Shown: positions 27,286 to 35,365 of the stretch, piece by piece
How the letters are laid out: the number at the start of each line of letters is the position of its first letter
How positions within the stretch are numbered: position 1 is the stretch's first letter
Assembly (NCBI GenBank): GCA_024103135.1
Contig: JAGFIZ010000071.1
Span: 1 to 49,123 of the forward strand
DNA: 49,123 bases
Direction of reading: 5' to 3'
Source of the DNA: Bradyrhizobiaceae bacterium
GTDB lineage: Bacteria > Bacteroidota > Ignavibacteria > Kapaibacteriales > Kapaibacteriaceae
The notes under the pieces: model-generated
Databases searched by the model: none
Seen by the model: only the letters and a program-made list of their open reading frames with translations
Told to the model about the DNA's origin: nothing
Position numbers and translations under genes: made by a program

Positions 27286-28053
27286 CTACCAAGCTCCGCC
27301 TACGGACAAGCTCAAGAAGACGCCACCAAAGTCCTTGATCGGATAATCTCTGATGCTCTCCAGACCATCACCACCGAACGGTATCGTGTAGTAACGAATC
27401 ATCACGCCAACAACGGAACCGTTGCTTGGATTGCCGAACATCGAACCAACAGCCAGCATGCCACCCCATCGGAAATGTGTTTGCAGGTAGCCGAACGACT
27501 GAAAGAATTCGTAGTACTCGCCATCACGGATGTAGGGCGTCTGGAAGATGACCGTTGGAGTAACGCCTGCGCTAACGAATGGACGAAAACTCTCTTGAAG
27601 CGTCGAAGAAAACAGACGATAGTTCACGCCAAGCGTGGCCGGCATCATGTAGAGTCGGTTCACCTTTTGGGTGACCACTGGAACGGAGCCCAACCAGGCA
27701 TTCTCAAACTCATCGGTATTCCGACGAGCACTGAAATCAACATTCAAGCTCAGCGTAACATCGTCGGCAACCTTGTGCTGGTAGAATCCACCTAGCCCCC
27801 ATCCACTGCCTGAGAACAGAATGTCCAACCCTGCCGCCTGCGTAATCGCAGCAGCGGCAGCAGCCTCATCGGTCAGCAACGGAAGAGCAGGCTGAAAAAC
27901 AATGACCGTGTCGGCAGTATTGGGCTTCTCGCCCGTAATCTGGGCCGAGCCCTGTGTTGAAAGTACGCCGACAGCAACGGTCAGGACAGACAGTTGAATC
28001 AGCCAATGGAATCGTCGGCAGCGTGGTAGCATCAAGTTCAAAGAGACGCACAT
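27286..28053 (-). CDS. Predicted outer-membrane beta-barrel protein
   Basis: The protein has a signal peptide with a basic N-region (RCRRFHWLIQLSVLTVAVGVL, cut near GSAQ) and then repeated amphipathic strands (GWGLGGFYQHKVADDVTLSLNVDF, MMPATLGVNYRLFSS, FRPFVSAGVTPTVIF, FRWGGMLAVGSMFG, GVMIRYYTIPF) ending GVFLSLSVGGAW. This is the pattern of small outer-membrane barrels (OmpA/porin-like fold), although the terminal residue is Trp, not Phe. The function is unknown. The start is uncertain; ATG at 28053 follows a TAACTTTA box by five bases. ATGs at 28059 and 28032 are also possible. Confidence 0.7.
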   Translation of the reverse strand: MCVSLNLMLPRCRRFHWLIQLSVLTVAVGVLSTQGSAQITGEKPNTADTVIVFQPALPLLTDEAAAAAAITQAAGLDILFSGSGWGLGGFYQHKVADDVTLSLNVDFSARRNTDEFENAWLGSVPVVTQKVNRLYMMPATLGVNYRLFSSTLQESFRPFVSAGVTPTVIFQTPYIRDGEYYEFFQSFGYLQTHFRWGGMLAVGSMFGNPSNGSVVGVMIRYYTIPFGGDGLESIRDYPIKDFGGVFLSLSVGGAW

Positions 28054-28122
28054 CACCATAAAGTTACGATGTGTCGCACAAGCATTTCGGCACTTGGACG
28101 ATGTATCACGGCGTTGATACCG

Positions 28123-28130
28123 TATTTTTG
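28123..28130 (+). promoter_or_regulatory. Candidate TAnnTTTG promoter box before the nif3-like gene
   Basis: TATTTTTG ends seven bases before ATG 28138 and fits the Bacteroidota -7 consensus TAnnTTTG. A TSS a few bases later would leave almost no leader. It would head the plus-strand run 28138-32612. Confidence 0.5.
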
Positions 28131-28137
28131 CAGTTCG

Positions 28138-28959
28138 ATGCAATTGCACGAATTCACATCAGTAGTTGAGCAAGTTTTTCCAATCGGTGCAGCAATGCCT
28201 GGCGATCCAGTAGGATTGCAGGTAGCATCGCATAGAAGGACGGCAAAGCGCATCCTGGTAGCATACGAGGTTACGGACCAGGTAGTGTTGGAAGCAGAAC
28301 GCATGGAGGCAGATTGCATCCTTGCATTCCATCCGCTCATCTACACACCGCTTACCACCCTAGGCACCGAACAACGCGTTCAGCGCCTTGTTCGCAGACT
28401 TATTCGAGCCGACATTGCCCTCGTCATCGCTCATACCAATGTCGACTCTCATCCAATGGGCACGTCGAAAGTCCTGGCACAGCGTTTGGGCTTCGACGCG
28501 ACAACCGTACTTCAGCCATCGGCCTATCCGGGATATGGCATGGGCATCCTCGCCTCGTTGCAACCAGCCATGAGTTTCGACGTTGTGGTAGAACGCGTGG
28601 TTGCGTGTTGTGGTGGACCAGTGAAGTACACTCGTCCACACACCGACCAAGTGCACAGTGTTGCCATTGTTGCTGGTTCGGGTATGAGTTTTCTGGATCT
28701 TGCAATTGACCGTAATGCCGATGTGCTTATCACGGCCGACGTGAAGTATCATGGCTTTCACGAAGCTAGTGGCGTCATTGGACTCATCGACCCTGGTCAT
28801 TTCGAAATGGAGCAGTTCGTTCCTCAGACCATGTCGGAGCTGTTGACACCACTCCTCCCTGCGGGCACTCTCACGGTAAGCCAGGTGTGTACCAACCCTG
28901 TGCAATACCAAGCCCCCTCCCACCAAGAATCTTTTACTACACCTACAGGATCCGTATGA
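28138..28959 (+). CDS. Nif3-like dinuclear metal centre hexameric protein
   Basis: The 273-residue member of the NIF3/YbgI family carries PGDPVGLQVASH, ILAFHPLIYTPL, IAHTNVDSHPMGTSKVLAQRLG, VLITADVKYHGFHEA and DPGHFEMEQ. These hold the family metal ligands. One usual His of the HHPL motif is replaced by Phe (AFHPL), so one site may be weaker. The biochemical role of the family is unsettled. An earlier in-frame ATG (28069) would add 23 residues. I chose 28138 because the family begins there and a -7-like box stands seven bases upstream. Its stop overlaps the next start (ATGA). Confidence 0.85.
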   Translation: MQLHEFTSVVEQVFPIGAAMPGDPVGLQVASHRRTAKRILVAYEVTDQVVLEAERMEADCILAFHPLIYTPLTTLGTEQRVQRLVRRLIRADIALVIAHTNVDSHPMGTSKVLAQRLGFDATTVLQPSAYPGYGMGILASLQPAMSFDVVVERVVACCGGPVKYTRPHTDQVHSVAIVAGSGMSFLDLAIDRNADVLITADVKYHGFHEASGVIGLIDPGHFEMEQFVPQTMSELLTPLLPAGTLTVSQVCTNPVQYQAPSHQESFTTPTGSV

Positions 28960-29702
28960 ACGAGCAGATTACGCTTTTGGCACAACTTGCTGCCATCGAC
29001 ATGCGACTCGACGAATTGCATGATGAATTGGGTGACCTTCCTCGTGAGGTCAAGGCCCTTGAACTCGCAGTTCGTGATCGCCTAAGTGCCGTTGAAGCAA
29101 CAAAGGCCAAGATCGACGAGATTGAGCAACTACGCGGTACGGGTCATGTGACCATGCAGGAGATGCACGACAAGGAAGTCAAACTTGCCGATCAACAGTT
29201 CCAGGTGAAGAACAATCGCGAGTTCGATGCCATCACCAAGGAACTCGAGCATATCAAGCAGGAACGTTCAACGCTTGAGGATCGCATTCGCACAGCGAGT
29301 GTTTCTGAAGAAAACCTTCAAGCAACACTCGACCGCTCACAAGCCGAATATGACGAGGCCAAGGGCCGTCTTCAAGACAAGGTCGCCGAACTCGAGCAAC
29401 TTACGGGCGAGAGCAATGTCGAACTCAAGAAGTACATCGCTATGCGACTCCGTGTTATAGCCAAGCTTGACGATACACTTGAAGCAGAGTATGAGCGGAT
29501 TCGCACCTTCCATCGTGAAGCAACCGTACCTATCAAGCGCGATTCATGCAGCGGCTGTTATTCTGCAATACCAAGCCAACGCATTATGGAGATGAAACAC
29601 AATAGGGACCGCATGTATACATGCGAAAACTGCGGCCGGATTTTGGTTACCGAAGATGTGGCAATCGAAACCGAGAACGCAGTCGAAGAAGGGAATGTTT
29701 GA
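28956..29702 (+). CDS. Coiled-coil protein with C4 zinc ribbon (DUF164/CdsZ-like)
   Basis: The 248-residue protein has a long helical coiled coil (about 5-180, e.g. ALELAVRDRLSAVEATKAK, DRSQAEYDEAKGRLQDKVAEL) and a C-terminal zinc ribbon with CSGC and CENC pairs (SCSGCYSAIP ... MYTCENCGRIL). This architecture is found in bacterial zinc-ribbon proteins such as chlamydial CT398/CdsZ, often encoded beside nif3-like genes as here. The specific role is unknown. The start ATG 28956 has AGGA with five-base spacing and overlaps the nif3 stop. Its stop TGA (29700-29702) shares bases with the first nucleotides of the RNase P RNA P1 helix. Confidence 0.88.
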   Translation: MNEQITLLAQLAAIDMRLDELHDELGDLPREVKALELAVRDRLSAVEATKAKIDEIEQLRGTGHVTMQEMHDKEVKLADQQFQVKNNREFDAITKELEHIKQERSTLEDRIRTASVSEENLQATLDRSQAEYDEAKGRLQDKVAELEQLTGESNVELKKYIAMRLRVIAKLDDTLEAEYERIRTFHREATVPIKRDSCSGCYSAIPSQRIMEMKHNRDRMYTCENCGRILVTEDVAIETENAVEEGNV

Positions 29703-30117
29703 TTGGTTGGACGCGGGGGGACGACGGGCAGTCGCGTGAGCGTATGCTCATGAGGAAAGTCCGAACTCCGCTGGACAACACGCTTCCTAACGGGAAGGCG
29801 GTAACGTAGGTAACTACAGAGCCGACGGAAAGTGCAACAGAAAGACACCGCCCATGTTTGGGTAAGGGTGAAATGGTGGGGTAAGAGCCCACCAGCAGTC
29901 TGGTGACAGACTGGCTCGGCAAACCCCGTGTGGAGCAAGATCAAGAAGGGATGTGGGTGCGAAAGTACCATCAGGTGTCCGCTGTGCCTCTGGCCACATC
30001 CCGGGTAGATTGCTTGAGGTCTGTGGCAACACAGATCCTAGATAAATGACTGCCTCCTTCACCTAGGTGAAGCAGACAGAATTCGGCTTACAGGAGTCTT
30101 CCCGTGTCCAACCAATC
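29701..30117 (+). ncRNA. rnpB: RNase P RNA, bacterial class A
   Basis: This is the catalytic RNA of RNase P, which matures tRNA 5' ends. Core elements seen are GAGGAAAGTCCGAACTCC (29752-29769), GTGCAACAGAAAG (29832 on), GGTAAGGGTGAAATGG (29861 on) and GTAAGAGCCCACC (29881-29893), AGATAAATGACTGCC (30040-30054), and ACAGAATTCGGCTTA (30076-30090, P4 partner). Helix P2 pairs GGCAGTC (29727-29733) with GACTGCC (30048-30054). P1 pairs 29701-29722 with 30096-30117: 22 bp with only three G-U wobbles. That sets the ends proposed here and makes the RNA overlap both neighbouring coding genes. True 5' and 3' ends need mapping. Confidence 0.95.
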
Positions 30118-30442
30118 CGATTTAACGTATCAACTTCCAGAAACTCTACCAACGAACCCCATCCTGGTAGACTTGTTGCCTGACTTCGCTTCGCAATGGC
30201 TGCATGACCTAACCGTCACTTGGTCGAGCTTGCACGAGTCCAATGATCTCGAGGGACTCCGCAGACTTGGCCACACTATCAAGGGATCGTTCATGCAGTT
30301 TGGATTCAATGATCTTGCCATCGTCGGCAAAGAAATCATGGTCTGCGCAGAAAACGACGATTGGGAGGGGGCTTCCCAGCGGGTGAATGGTCTGCGCACT
30401 GCTATGGAAACACTTGCTTCTCGAGTTCAACCACATTCATGA
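30104..30442 (+). CDS. Stand-alone histidine phosphotransfer (Hpt) protein
   Basis: This 112-residue Hpt domain carries LRRLGHTIKGSFMQFGF, with phospho-acceptor His57 in the HTIKGS context, flanked by helices as in the four-helix fold (NDLAIVGKEIMVCAEN, LRTAMETLASRV). Hpt proteins relay phosphate between hybrid kinases and response regulators. No kinase or regulator is present in the window, so the partner is unknown. The start is GTG at 30104 with AGGAG (30092-30096) seven bases before it. Both lie at or in the 3' strand of the rnpB P1 helix. A later TTG start near 30173 would still leave most of the domain intact. Confidence 0.83.
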   Translation: MSNQSDLTYQLPETLPTNPILVDLLPDFASQWLHDLTVTWSSLHESNDLEGLRRLGHTIKGSFMQFGFNDLAIVGKEIMVCAENDDWEGASQRVNGLRTAMETLASRVQPHS

Positions 30443-30460
30443 ATCAATGGTGAGGTGACT

Positions 30461-30958
30461 ATGAAGGTTCTCGTTTCAATCATGATTGTTTTGGCATGCG
30501 TCACTACTGCTGCACTGGCTCAGATCCGCGTGGTAGTTCTTCCCTTCCGCAACATGGATGGTGAGATTTCCCTAAATACCTGGTCGTATGAGTTGGCCGA
30601 TAGTCTTCGCTCTTCGATACTGGCCAAGGATCCTGCACAGACAACGTTCATGCTTGTTGATCAGGACTCGGTAGAAATGGCCATCAGCGAGCTCAATCTT
30701 GATCCGTCTAACGTCCAATACGAAAGCGATGTCTGGCGAGCAATGGAGAAACTCAACGTCGACCGCGTCGTGCAAGGCAACTTCTTCCGACGTGGTGAAC
30801 GTGTGCTGATGAATGCCTATGTGTATGATGTCGAGTTTAAAATGGCCGACCCGGAGTTTCAGGCCAAGGACATCTACAAGACGGCTACGACGTATCTCGA
30901 CGCTGTTTCTACGATGACAAAGAAGTTGTATCCTGCATTACTTAAGCCGCTTCCATGA
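30461..30958 (+). CDS. Exported TolB/FlgO-like N-domain protein
   Basis: The 165-residue protein has a signal peptide (KVLVSIMIVLACVTTAALA). The mature sequence opens IRVVVLPFRNMDGEISLNTWSYELADSLRSSI, resembling the nucleotide-binding-like N-domain of TolB and FlgO proteins, in which a 'VVLPF..' strand is followed by an ELADSLRSSI helix. Then comes VMQ-like VVQGNFFRRGERVLMNAYVYDVE. The function is unknown. ATG at 30461 has GAGG five bases upstream, so I prefer it to GTG 30455. The stop overlaps the lipA start (ATGA); it follows the Hpt gene by 18 bases. Confidence 0.7.
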   Translation: MKVLVSIMIVLACVTTAALAQIRVVVLPFRNMDGEISLNTWSYELADSLRSSILAKDPAQTTFMLVDQDSVEMAISELNLDPSNVQYESDVWRAMEKLNVDRVVQGNFFRRGERVLMNAYVYDVEFKMADPEFQAKDIYKTATTYLDAVSTMTKKLYPALLKPLP

Positions 30959-31848
30959 CAGAGCTACCGGTACTTGAACAACCACCGATTCAACAGACAT
31001 CAACTGCGACTTCTGCACGACGTCCTGAATGGCTAAAGGTTCGTGCACCTGGCGGTGAGGACTATGCACGCGTCAAGACCATGATGCGCTCCAAAGCCCT
31101 CCACACAGTCTGCGAAGAAGCACGATGTCCGAACATCACGGAGTGCTGGAATGCTGGTACGGCAACCTTCATGATTCATGGCGACACATGCACACGGTCC
31201 TGTGGTTTCTGTGCGGTAAAGACGGGTCGGCCCTTGCCCGTTGACCACGACGAACCAAAACGTGTAGCCGATGCCGTTGCAAGAATGAACCTTACCCACG
31301 TTGTCATTACCAGTGTGGATCGCGACGAGCTTAAGGACGGTGGCTCAGAGATTTGGGCAGAGACCATCAGACAGGTTCGCCAGGCCGCACCGACGACGTC
31401 GATTGAAGTTCTTATCCCGGACTTCAAGAACAACATGGCAAACATTCATCGCGTACTTGCTGCCAAGCCGGATATCCTGAGCCATAACACCGAGACCGTT
31501 CCACGTTTGTACAAACACGTCAGACCTCAGGGACGGTACCAGTGGGCGTTGTCCGTACTTGCCGAAAGCAAGAAGGTTGGACTACGCACCAAGACGGGGT
31601 TGATGTTGGGTCTTGGTGAAACACCTGAAGAGGTCGAAGAAGTCATGCGCGAGCTTGCGACGTACAAGATCGACGTGCTTACCCTTGGACAATACTTGCA
31701 GCCAACAAAGAATCACCTCCCTGTTGATCGTTACGTCCACCCTGATGAATTCAAGCACTACAAGGTATTGGGCGAGCAGTTGGGCTTTGACCACGTAGAG
31801 AGTGGACCACTGGTGAGGAGTTCGTATCACGCAGAACGCCACATGTGA
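30955..31848 (+). CDS. lipA: Lipoyl synthase
   Basis: LipA inserts two sulfurs into octanoyl groups on E2 and GcvH proteins. It uses two 4Fe-4S clusters. The auxiliary cluster Cys set is C-x4-C-x5-C (TVCEEARCPNITECW), and the radical SAM set is C-x3-C-x2-C (TCTRSCGFCAVKTG). The C-terminal RSSYHAERHM holds the cluster-ligating Ser typical of LipA. It has 297 residues, the normal length. It overlaps the previous gene by four bases and its stop overlaps the next start (TGATG). No lipB is seen in the window. Confidence 0.96.
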   Translation: MTELPVLEQPPIQQTSTATSARRPEWLKVRAPGGEDYARVKTMMRSKALHTVCEEARCPNITECWNAGTATFMIHGDTCTRSCGFCAVKTGRPLPVDHDEPKRVADAVARMNLTHVVITSVDRDELKDGGSEIWAETIRQVRQAAPTTSIEVLIPDFKNNMANIHRVLAAKPDILSHNTETVPRLYKHVRPQGRYQWALSVLAESKKVGLRTKTGLMLGLGETPEEVEEVMRELATYKIDVLTLGQYLQPTKNHLPVDRYVHPDEFKHYKVLGEQLGFDHVESGPLVRSSYHAERHM

Positions 31849-32612
31849 TGCAGGCCGTTGTCCTTGGCAGTGGTACAAGCACAGGCGTCCCTAGCGTCTG
31901 CTGTACCTGCGCAACGTGCACGAGTACCGACCCACGCGACAAGCGACTGCGTACGTCGCTGCTGCTTAGGTCCGACGCTACGACCGTCGTCATCGACACT
32001 TCGTCTGACTTCCGTCAGCAAATGCTCAGTCATGCCGTGCACCATATTGACGGCGTTGTTTTTACGCATCATCACTTTGATCATATTGGCGGCTTCGACG
32101 ACTTGCGTCCCTATGCCTTCCACACAGGTAACCCCGTCGACGTCTACGGCATGCCTGAAACACTGAACGTCATCCGAAGCACCTATCCCTATGCCTTTGG
32201 TCTCGTGAAGCCAACAGGTGCCTCGGTACCACAGGTTGCCTTACATGAGTTGACGAACGCATCGTTTACCATCGGTGACATCACCTTACAGCCAATTCCA
32301 TTGCTGCATGGTGGGATGGACGTGCTTGGTTTCAGAGTTGCTGACGTTGCGTATTGCACCGATACGAATGCCATTCCTCAAGCATCACGCGAACTACTGC
32401 GCGGTTTGCGTGTGCTCATTCTAGATGGTTTGCGATGGAACGAACATCCAACCCACTTCTCAATTCCCGAAGCATTGGCTGTGGTCGAGGATCTTAATCC
32501 GGACATTACGTACCTGACGCACATCTCGCATAACGTCCTGCATCGCGACGCAGAAAGCAAACTGCCACCTAACGTACACCTGGCTTTCGACGGACTTGTA
32601 ATCGAGTGTTAG
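31848..32612 (+). CDS. PhnP-like metallo-beta-lactamase fold hydrolase
   Basis: The 254-residue protein starts VVLGSGTSTGVPSVCCTCATCTSTDPR, with the Cys-rich zinc knuckle typical of PhnP-like enzymes. It has the MBL signature FTHHHFDHIGGFDDLRP and later HGGMDVLGFRV, YCTDTN and LTHISHN. PhnP is a cyclic ribose phosphodiesterase, but many relatives have other or unknown substrates; no phn genes are nearby. ATG 31848 overlaps the lipA stop as TGATG and is preferred to GTG 31845. It is the last gene of this plus-strand run. Only a weak imperfect hairpin lies in the 66 bases to the convergent scpB. Confidence 0.86.
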   Translation: MQAVVLGSGTSTGVPSVCCTCATCTSTDPRDKRLRTSLLLRSDATTVVIDTSSDFRQQMLSHAVHHIDGVVFTHHHFDHIGGFDDLRPYAFHTGNPVDVYGMPETLNVIRSTYPYAFGLVKPTGASVPQVALHELTNASFTIGDITLQPIPLLHGGMDVLGFRVADVAYCTDTNAIPQASRELLRGLRVLILDGLRWNEHPTHFSIPEALAVVEDLNPDITYLTHISHNVLHRDAESKLPPNVHLAFDGLVIEC

Positions 32613-32678
32613 TACACCCTACCTTTCGTCATGCATTGAGCATGATGACAGACGAATCAGCTCGAGAAGATGAAGTTC

Positions 32679-33479
32679 TTACTCTGTTTCGCCAGCATTC
32701 GTACGTTCGATCAACTCTGCAAGCTGCTTCCGCAATAACCGATGATCTGGTGTTAACGTCACCGTTTCGTCGGCTTCGACAATCGTCGTGGCAGTCTTGA
32801 GCAGCTCGTCAATCTCGCGAAGCTTCGGGAGGTCGGAGAGACTATTCAATCCGAACAGTCGGAGAAAATCCTCTGTAGTACCGTAAAGAATTGGCTTACC
32901 AAGCGCTTCCGATCTACCAACCATGGTGATCAAGTCACGTTCTACAAGTGAGTTCATGACCTCGCCAGTATTAACACCGCGGACAGCATCCACCTCTCCC
33001 TTGGTGATGGGTTGCCGATAGGCAACAATCGCCAGGGTTTCGAGAGCTGCTTGAGTAAGCTTACGCTTGTTGCGTGATTTAAGTAGACGCTGGACTAACT
33101 GACCATGCTGTGGAGTGGTGGCGAACTGAAAGCCGCCAGCAATGCGAACGATTCTGAATGGCCTGTCACCCATCTCAAGCTCGTCGTTGATCTCGTCTAC
33201 CACTTCTTCGAAGTACCCCTTGGGGACGTCGAACGACGGAGCGGCGGGAGCTGCGGGCTGTGACGCAGGTTCACCATCAAGCGGAAGTTGCTGTTGGCCA
33301 GGAACCTCATGCGTCGGGTCTTCAAGCACGAGGATGCGATGCATCATTCTTGTGGTAAGGGGCTCGTCGCTTGCAAAGATGAGAGACTCAAGAGCTCTAC
33401 GTTGGTCGTAGCGCTCGAGAGTGAAAAAGTAGGGCAGGTTCAGTCGTTCTGCCGAACCTTCTGTTTCGATGTCATTCAT
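32679..33479 (-). CDS. scpB: Segregation and condensation protein B
   Basis: ScpB is the winged-helix partner of ScpA in the SMC-ScpAB condensin complex. The typical block is LTQAALETLAIVAYRQPITKGEVDAVRGVNTGEVMNSLVERDLI and then GRSEALGKPILYGTTEDFLRLFGLNSLSDLP. Between the N-terminal YDQRRALESLIFASDEPLT and the first winged helix lies a Pro/Ala/Gln-rich insertion (about 55-85) that is longer than in many homologues. The C-terminal tail is acidic. It overlaps the end of scpA by eight bases, the usual gene order being scpA-scpB. SMC is not in the window. Confidence 0.93.
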   Translation of the reverse strand: MNDIETEGSAERLNLPYFFTLERYDQRRALESLIFASDEPLTTRMMHRILVLEDPTHEVPGQQQLPLDGEPASQPAAPAAPSFDVPKGYFEEVVDEINDELEMGDRPFRIVRIAGGFQFATTPQHGQLVQRLLKSRNKRKLTQAALETLAIVAYRQPITKGEVDAVRGVNTGEVMNSLVERDLITMVGRSEALGKPILYGTTEDFLRLFGLNSLSDLPKLREIDELLKTATTIVEADETVTLTPDHRLLRKQLAELIERTNAGETE

Positions 33480-34245
33480 GGCTTAGTTCAGTATCTGATG
33501 GTGTTGCTTCCACTACATCGTCATCCATCCGTGCTGCAATGACAATGTCGTCAAACAACTCGTCCTGTTGAATCCTGATGTGATGATTCTTGGCCAGCTC
33601 CAGCAAGGCTAGGAACGTTACAACAATATGCTCCTTGGAATTTCCGGAAATCAATTCGAAGAACCTGATGCTAGGACGACTCTTTAGTAGATGGAAGATC
33701 TCTTCAGTCTTTTCCTCGACGGTAACAGGATAACGGGTTACGAGGTGCGGACTAGATTCTTCGGGAGCTCGTTCAATGGCGCGTTTGAGGGCCTTAAGCA
33801 GGTCGAACAAGGTCGCATTGCGATACGTTCCCGACTCGGCTGCATGAATTGTTTCGGCTTCGAAAATCTGCCGGTACAACACATACCGCTGCTCGTCTGC
33901 TTGCGTGCTCAATTGTTCCGATGCTTCCTTGAAGCGCTTATACTCCAGCAGTCTCCGTACGAGCTCGGTACGCGGATCCAACTCTTCGACAACATTGCCA
34001 TCTGCATCTGCCCGTTCGTCGCGTGGCAACAACATCTGTGCTTTGATCTGCACGAGCATGGAGGCCATGACGACGAACTCCCCTGCCAGCTCAAGGTCGA
34101 GCATTTCCATAATGCGCACATACTCCAGGAATTCCTGCGTGATGCTTGCTACGGGAATGTCGTAGATGTCCAGTTCGTCGCGCTTAATGAAAAACAACAG
34201 CAGGTCAAGCGGACCTTCGAAGTTGTTGAGCTTGATGTTCAGCAT
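33472..34245 (-). CDS. scpA: Segregation and condensation protein A
   Basis: ScpA is the kleisin that bridges the SMC dimer. The N-terminus has the characteristic FEGPLDLLLFFIKRDELDIYDIPVASITQEFLEYV, then LDLELAGEFVVMASMLVQIKAQMLLP. The C-terminal helical part ends IRIQQDELFDDIVI, with a short acidic tail. It has 257 residues, the expected size. It starts one base after the alr stop and overlaps scpB. The order ansA-alr-scpA-scpB looks like one transcript. Confidence 0.95.
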   Translation of the reverse strand: MLNIKLNNFEGPLDLLLFFIKRDELDIYDIPVASITQEFLEYVRIMEMLDLELAGEFVVMASMLVQIKAQMLLPRDERADADGNVVEELDPRTELVRRLLEYKRFKEASEQLSTQADEQRYVLYRQIFEAETIHAAESGTYRNATLFDLLKALKRAIERAPEESSPHLVTRYPVTVEEKTEEIFHLLKSRPSIRFFELISGNSKEHIVVTFLALLELAKNHHIRIQQDELFDDIVIAARMDDDVVEATPSDTELSHE

Positions 34246-34246
34246 A

Positions 34247-35365
34247 CTATTGCCCCCTTCCCCCTATGAAGGTTCGTGGAATGCGGGGGCCGACCATCGT
34301 GGTAATCTCGTATGGAATGGTCTCTGCCCATTGAGCAAGATCATTGGCATCAACCGATGCACTCCCATCCTCAGTAGTCTGCTCGCCTAACAAATGCACC
34401 AATGACCCAACCTCTATCGGATCGTCGCCTACATCCACCATGATCTCGTCCATACACACGGTACCGACCACGGGATAACGCTTACCATCAATGACGCAAT
34501 GGGCCTTGTTGCTGAGCGACCGCGAGTAGCCATCACCATAACCAATGGGAATGGTCGCAATGGTTGTCGGGCGGTCTACAGCATACCGTCGGCCGTAGCT
34601 GACGGTTTCTCCAGGCCACAACCTGCGCAATGAGATGACTCGTGAGGTAATTGACATTACAGGATGTAGTTGCACTGATGGATCAAGCGGACTTGCATAG
34701 CCATAGAGGGATATGCCAGGCCGAACCAACGTAAAGAGCGACTCAGGTGTCTGCCAGACAGCACCCGTATTTGCCGCATGAATGCATGCAAAGGTACGCC
34801 CACGATCAGCACAGTTTTTCAACACCGTGCTAAATCTCTCGAGTTGTTCCTGAATGAAGGCGTCGTCAGCTACGTCAGTCGTAGCCAAATGCGTGCAGAT
34901 CCCCGTTAGCTCAAGGTTCTCAAGCTGGGCTAGCTCGTCCAGTCGCTCGTGGACTTCCTGAAAAGGGAAACCGTCCCGGTGCATTCCAGTGTCCACAAAC
35001 ACATGTCCACCCACCTTGGTGTCCTTGGCTGCAGCATTCAACACCCGCGCCTGCTCCATCGAGCAGATGACCATGGTCAGCCCATGCGTAACAGCGAGGG
35101 CGGCATCCTGTGGTTCGTTTGGAGTGAGGACGAGGATGGGCATACGAATACCTGCCTGACGGAGGACAACGGCTTCGTCGACCAAGGCGACACCGAGGAA
35201 GTCTACCCCTTCGGCTTCGAGTACCTTGGCACATTGAACCATACCATGACCGTAGGCATTGGCCTTGACCATCGCGCAAATACCTCGGCCATGTGCCTTC
35301 TGTTTGATGACGGCAAGGTTGGAACGAAGGTGATCGAGATTGATGACGGCTGTGGTACTACGCAT
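34247..35365 (-). CDS. alr: Alanine racemase
   Basis: This PLP enzyme makes D-alanine for peptidoglycan. The PLP lysine is in MVKANAYGHG near the N-terminus. The catalytic tyrosine region is IPIGYGDGYSR, with GTVCMDEIMVDVG and VRPGISLYGYA also conserved. It has 372 residues. The chosen ATG at 35365 forms a TGATG overlap with the ansA stop and precedes the family's usual start (RSTTAVINLDHLRSN). An in-frame ATG 30 bases upstream (35395) would lie within ansA. One base separates its stop TAG from the scpA start. Confidence 0.94.
   Translation of the reverse strand: MRSTTAVINLDHLRSNLAVIKQKAHGRGICAMVKANAYGHGMVQCAKVLEAEGVDFLGVALVDEAVVLRQAGIRMPILVLTPNEPQDAALAVTHGLTMVICSMEQARVLNAAAKDTKVGGHVFVDTGMHRDGFPFQEVHERLDELAQLENLELTGICTHLATTDVADDAFIQEQLERFSTVLKNCADRGRTFACIHAANTGAVWQTPESLFTLVRPGISLYGYASPLDPSVQLHPVMSITSRVISLRRLWPGETVSYGRRYAVDRPTTIATIPIGYGDGYSRSLSNKAHCVIDGKRYPVVGTVCMDEIMVDVGDDPIEVGSLVHLLGEQTTEDGSASVDANDLAQWAETIPYEITTMVGPRIPRTFIGGRGQ

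Noticed and set aside
32613..32678. Hairpin between the convergent MBL and scpB genes
   Set aside because: Arms pair imperfectly (GTCATGC / GCATGATGAC) and there is no T-run on either strand.
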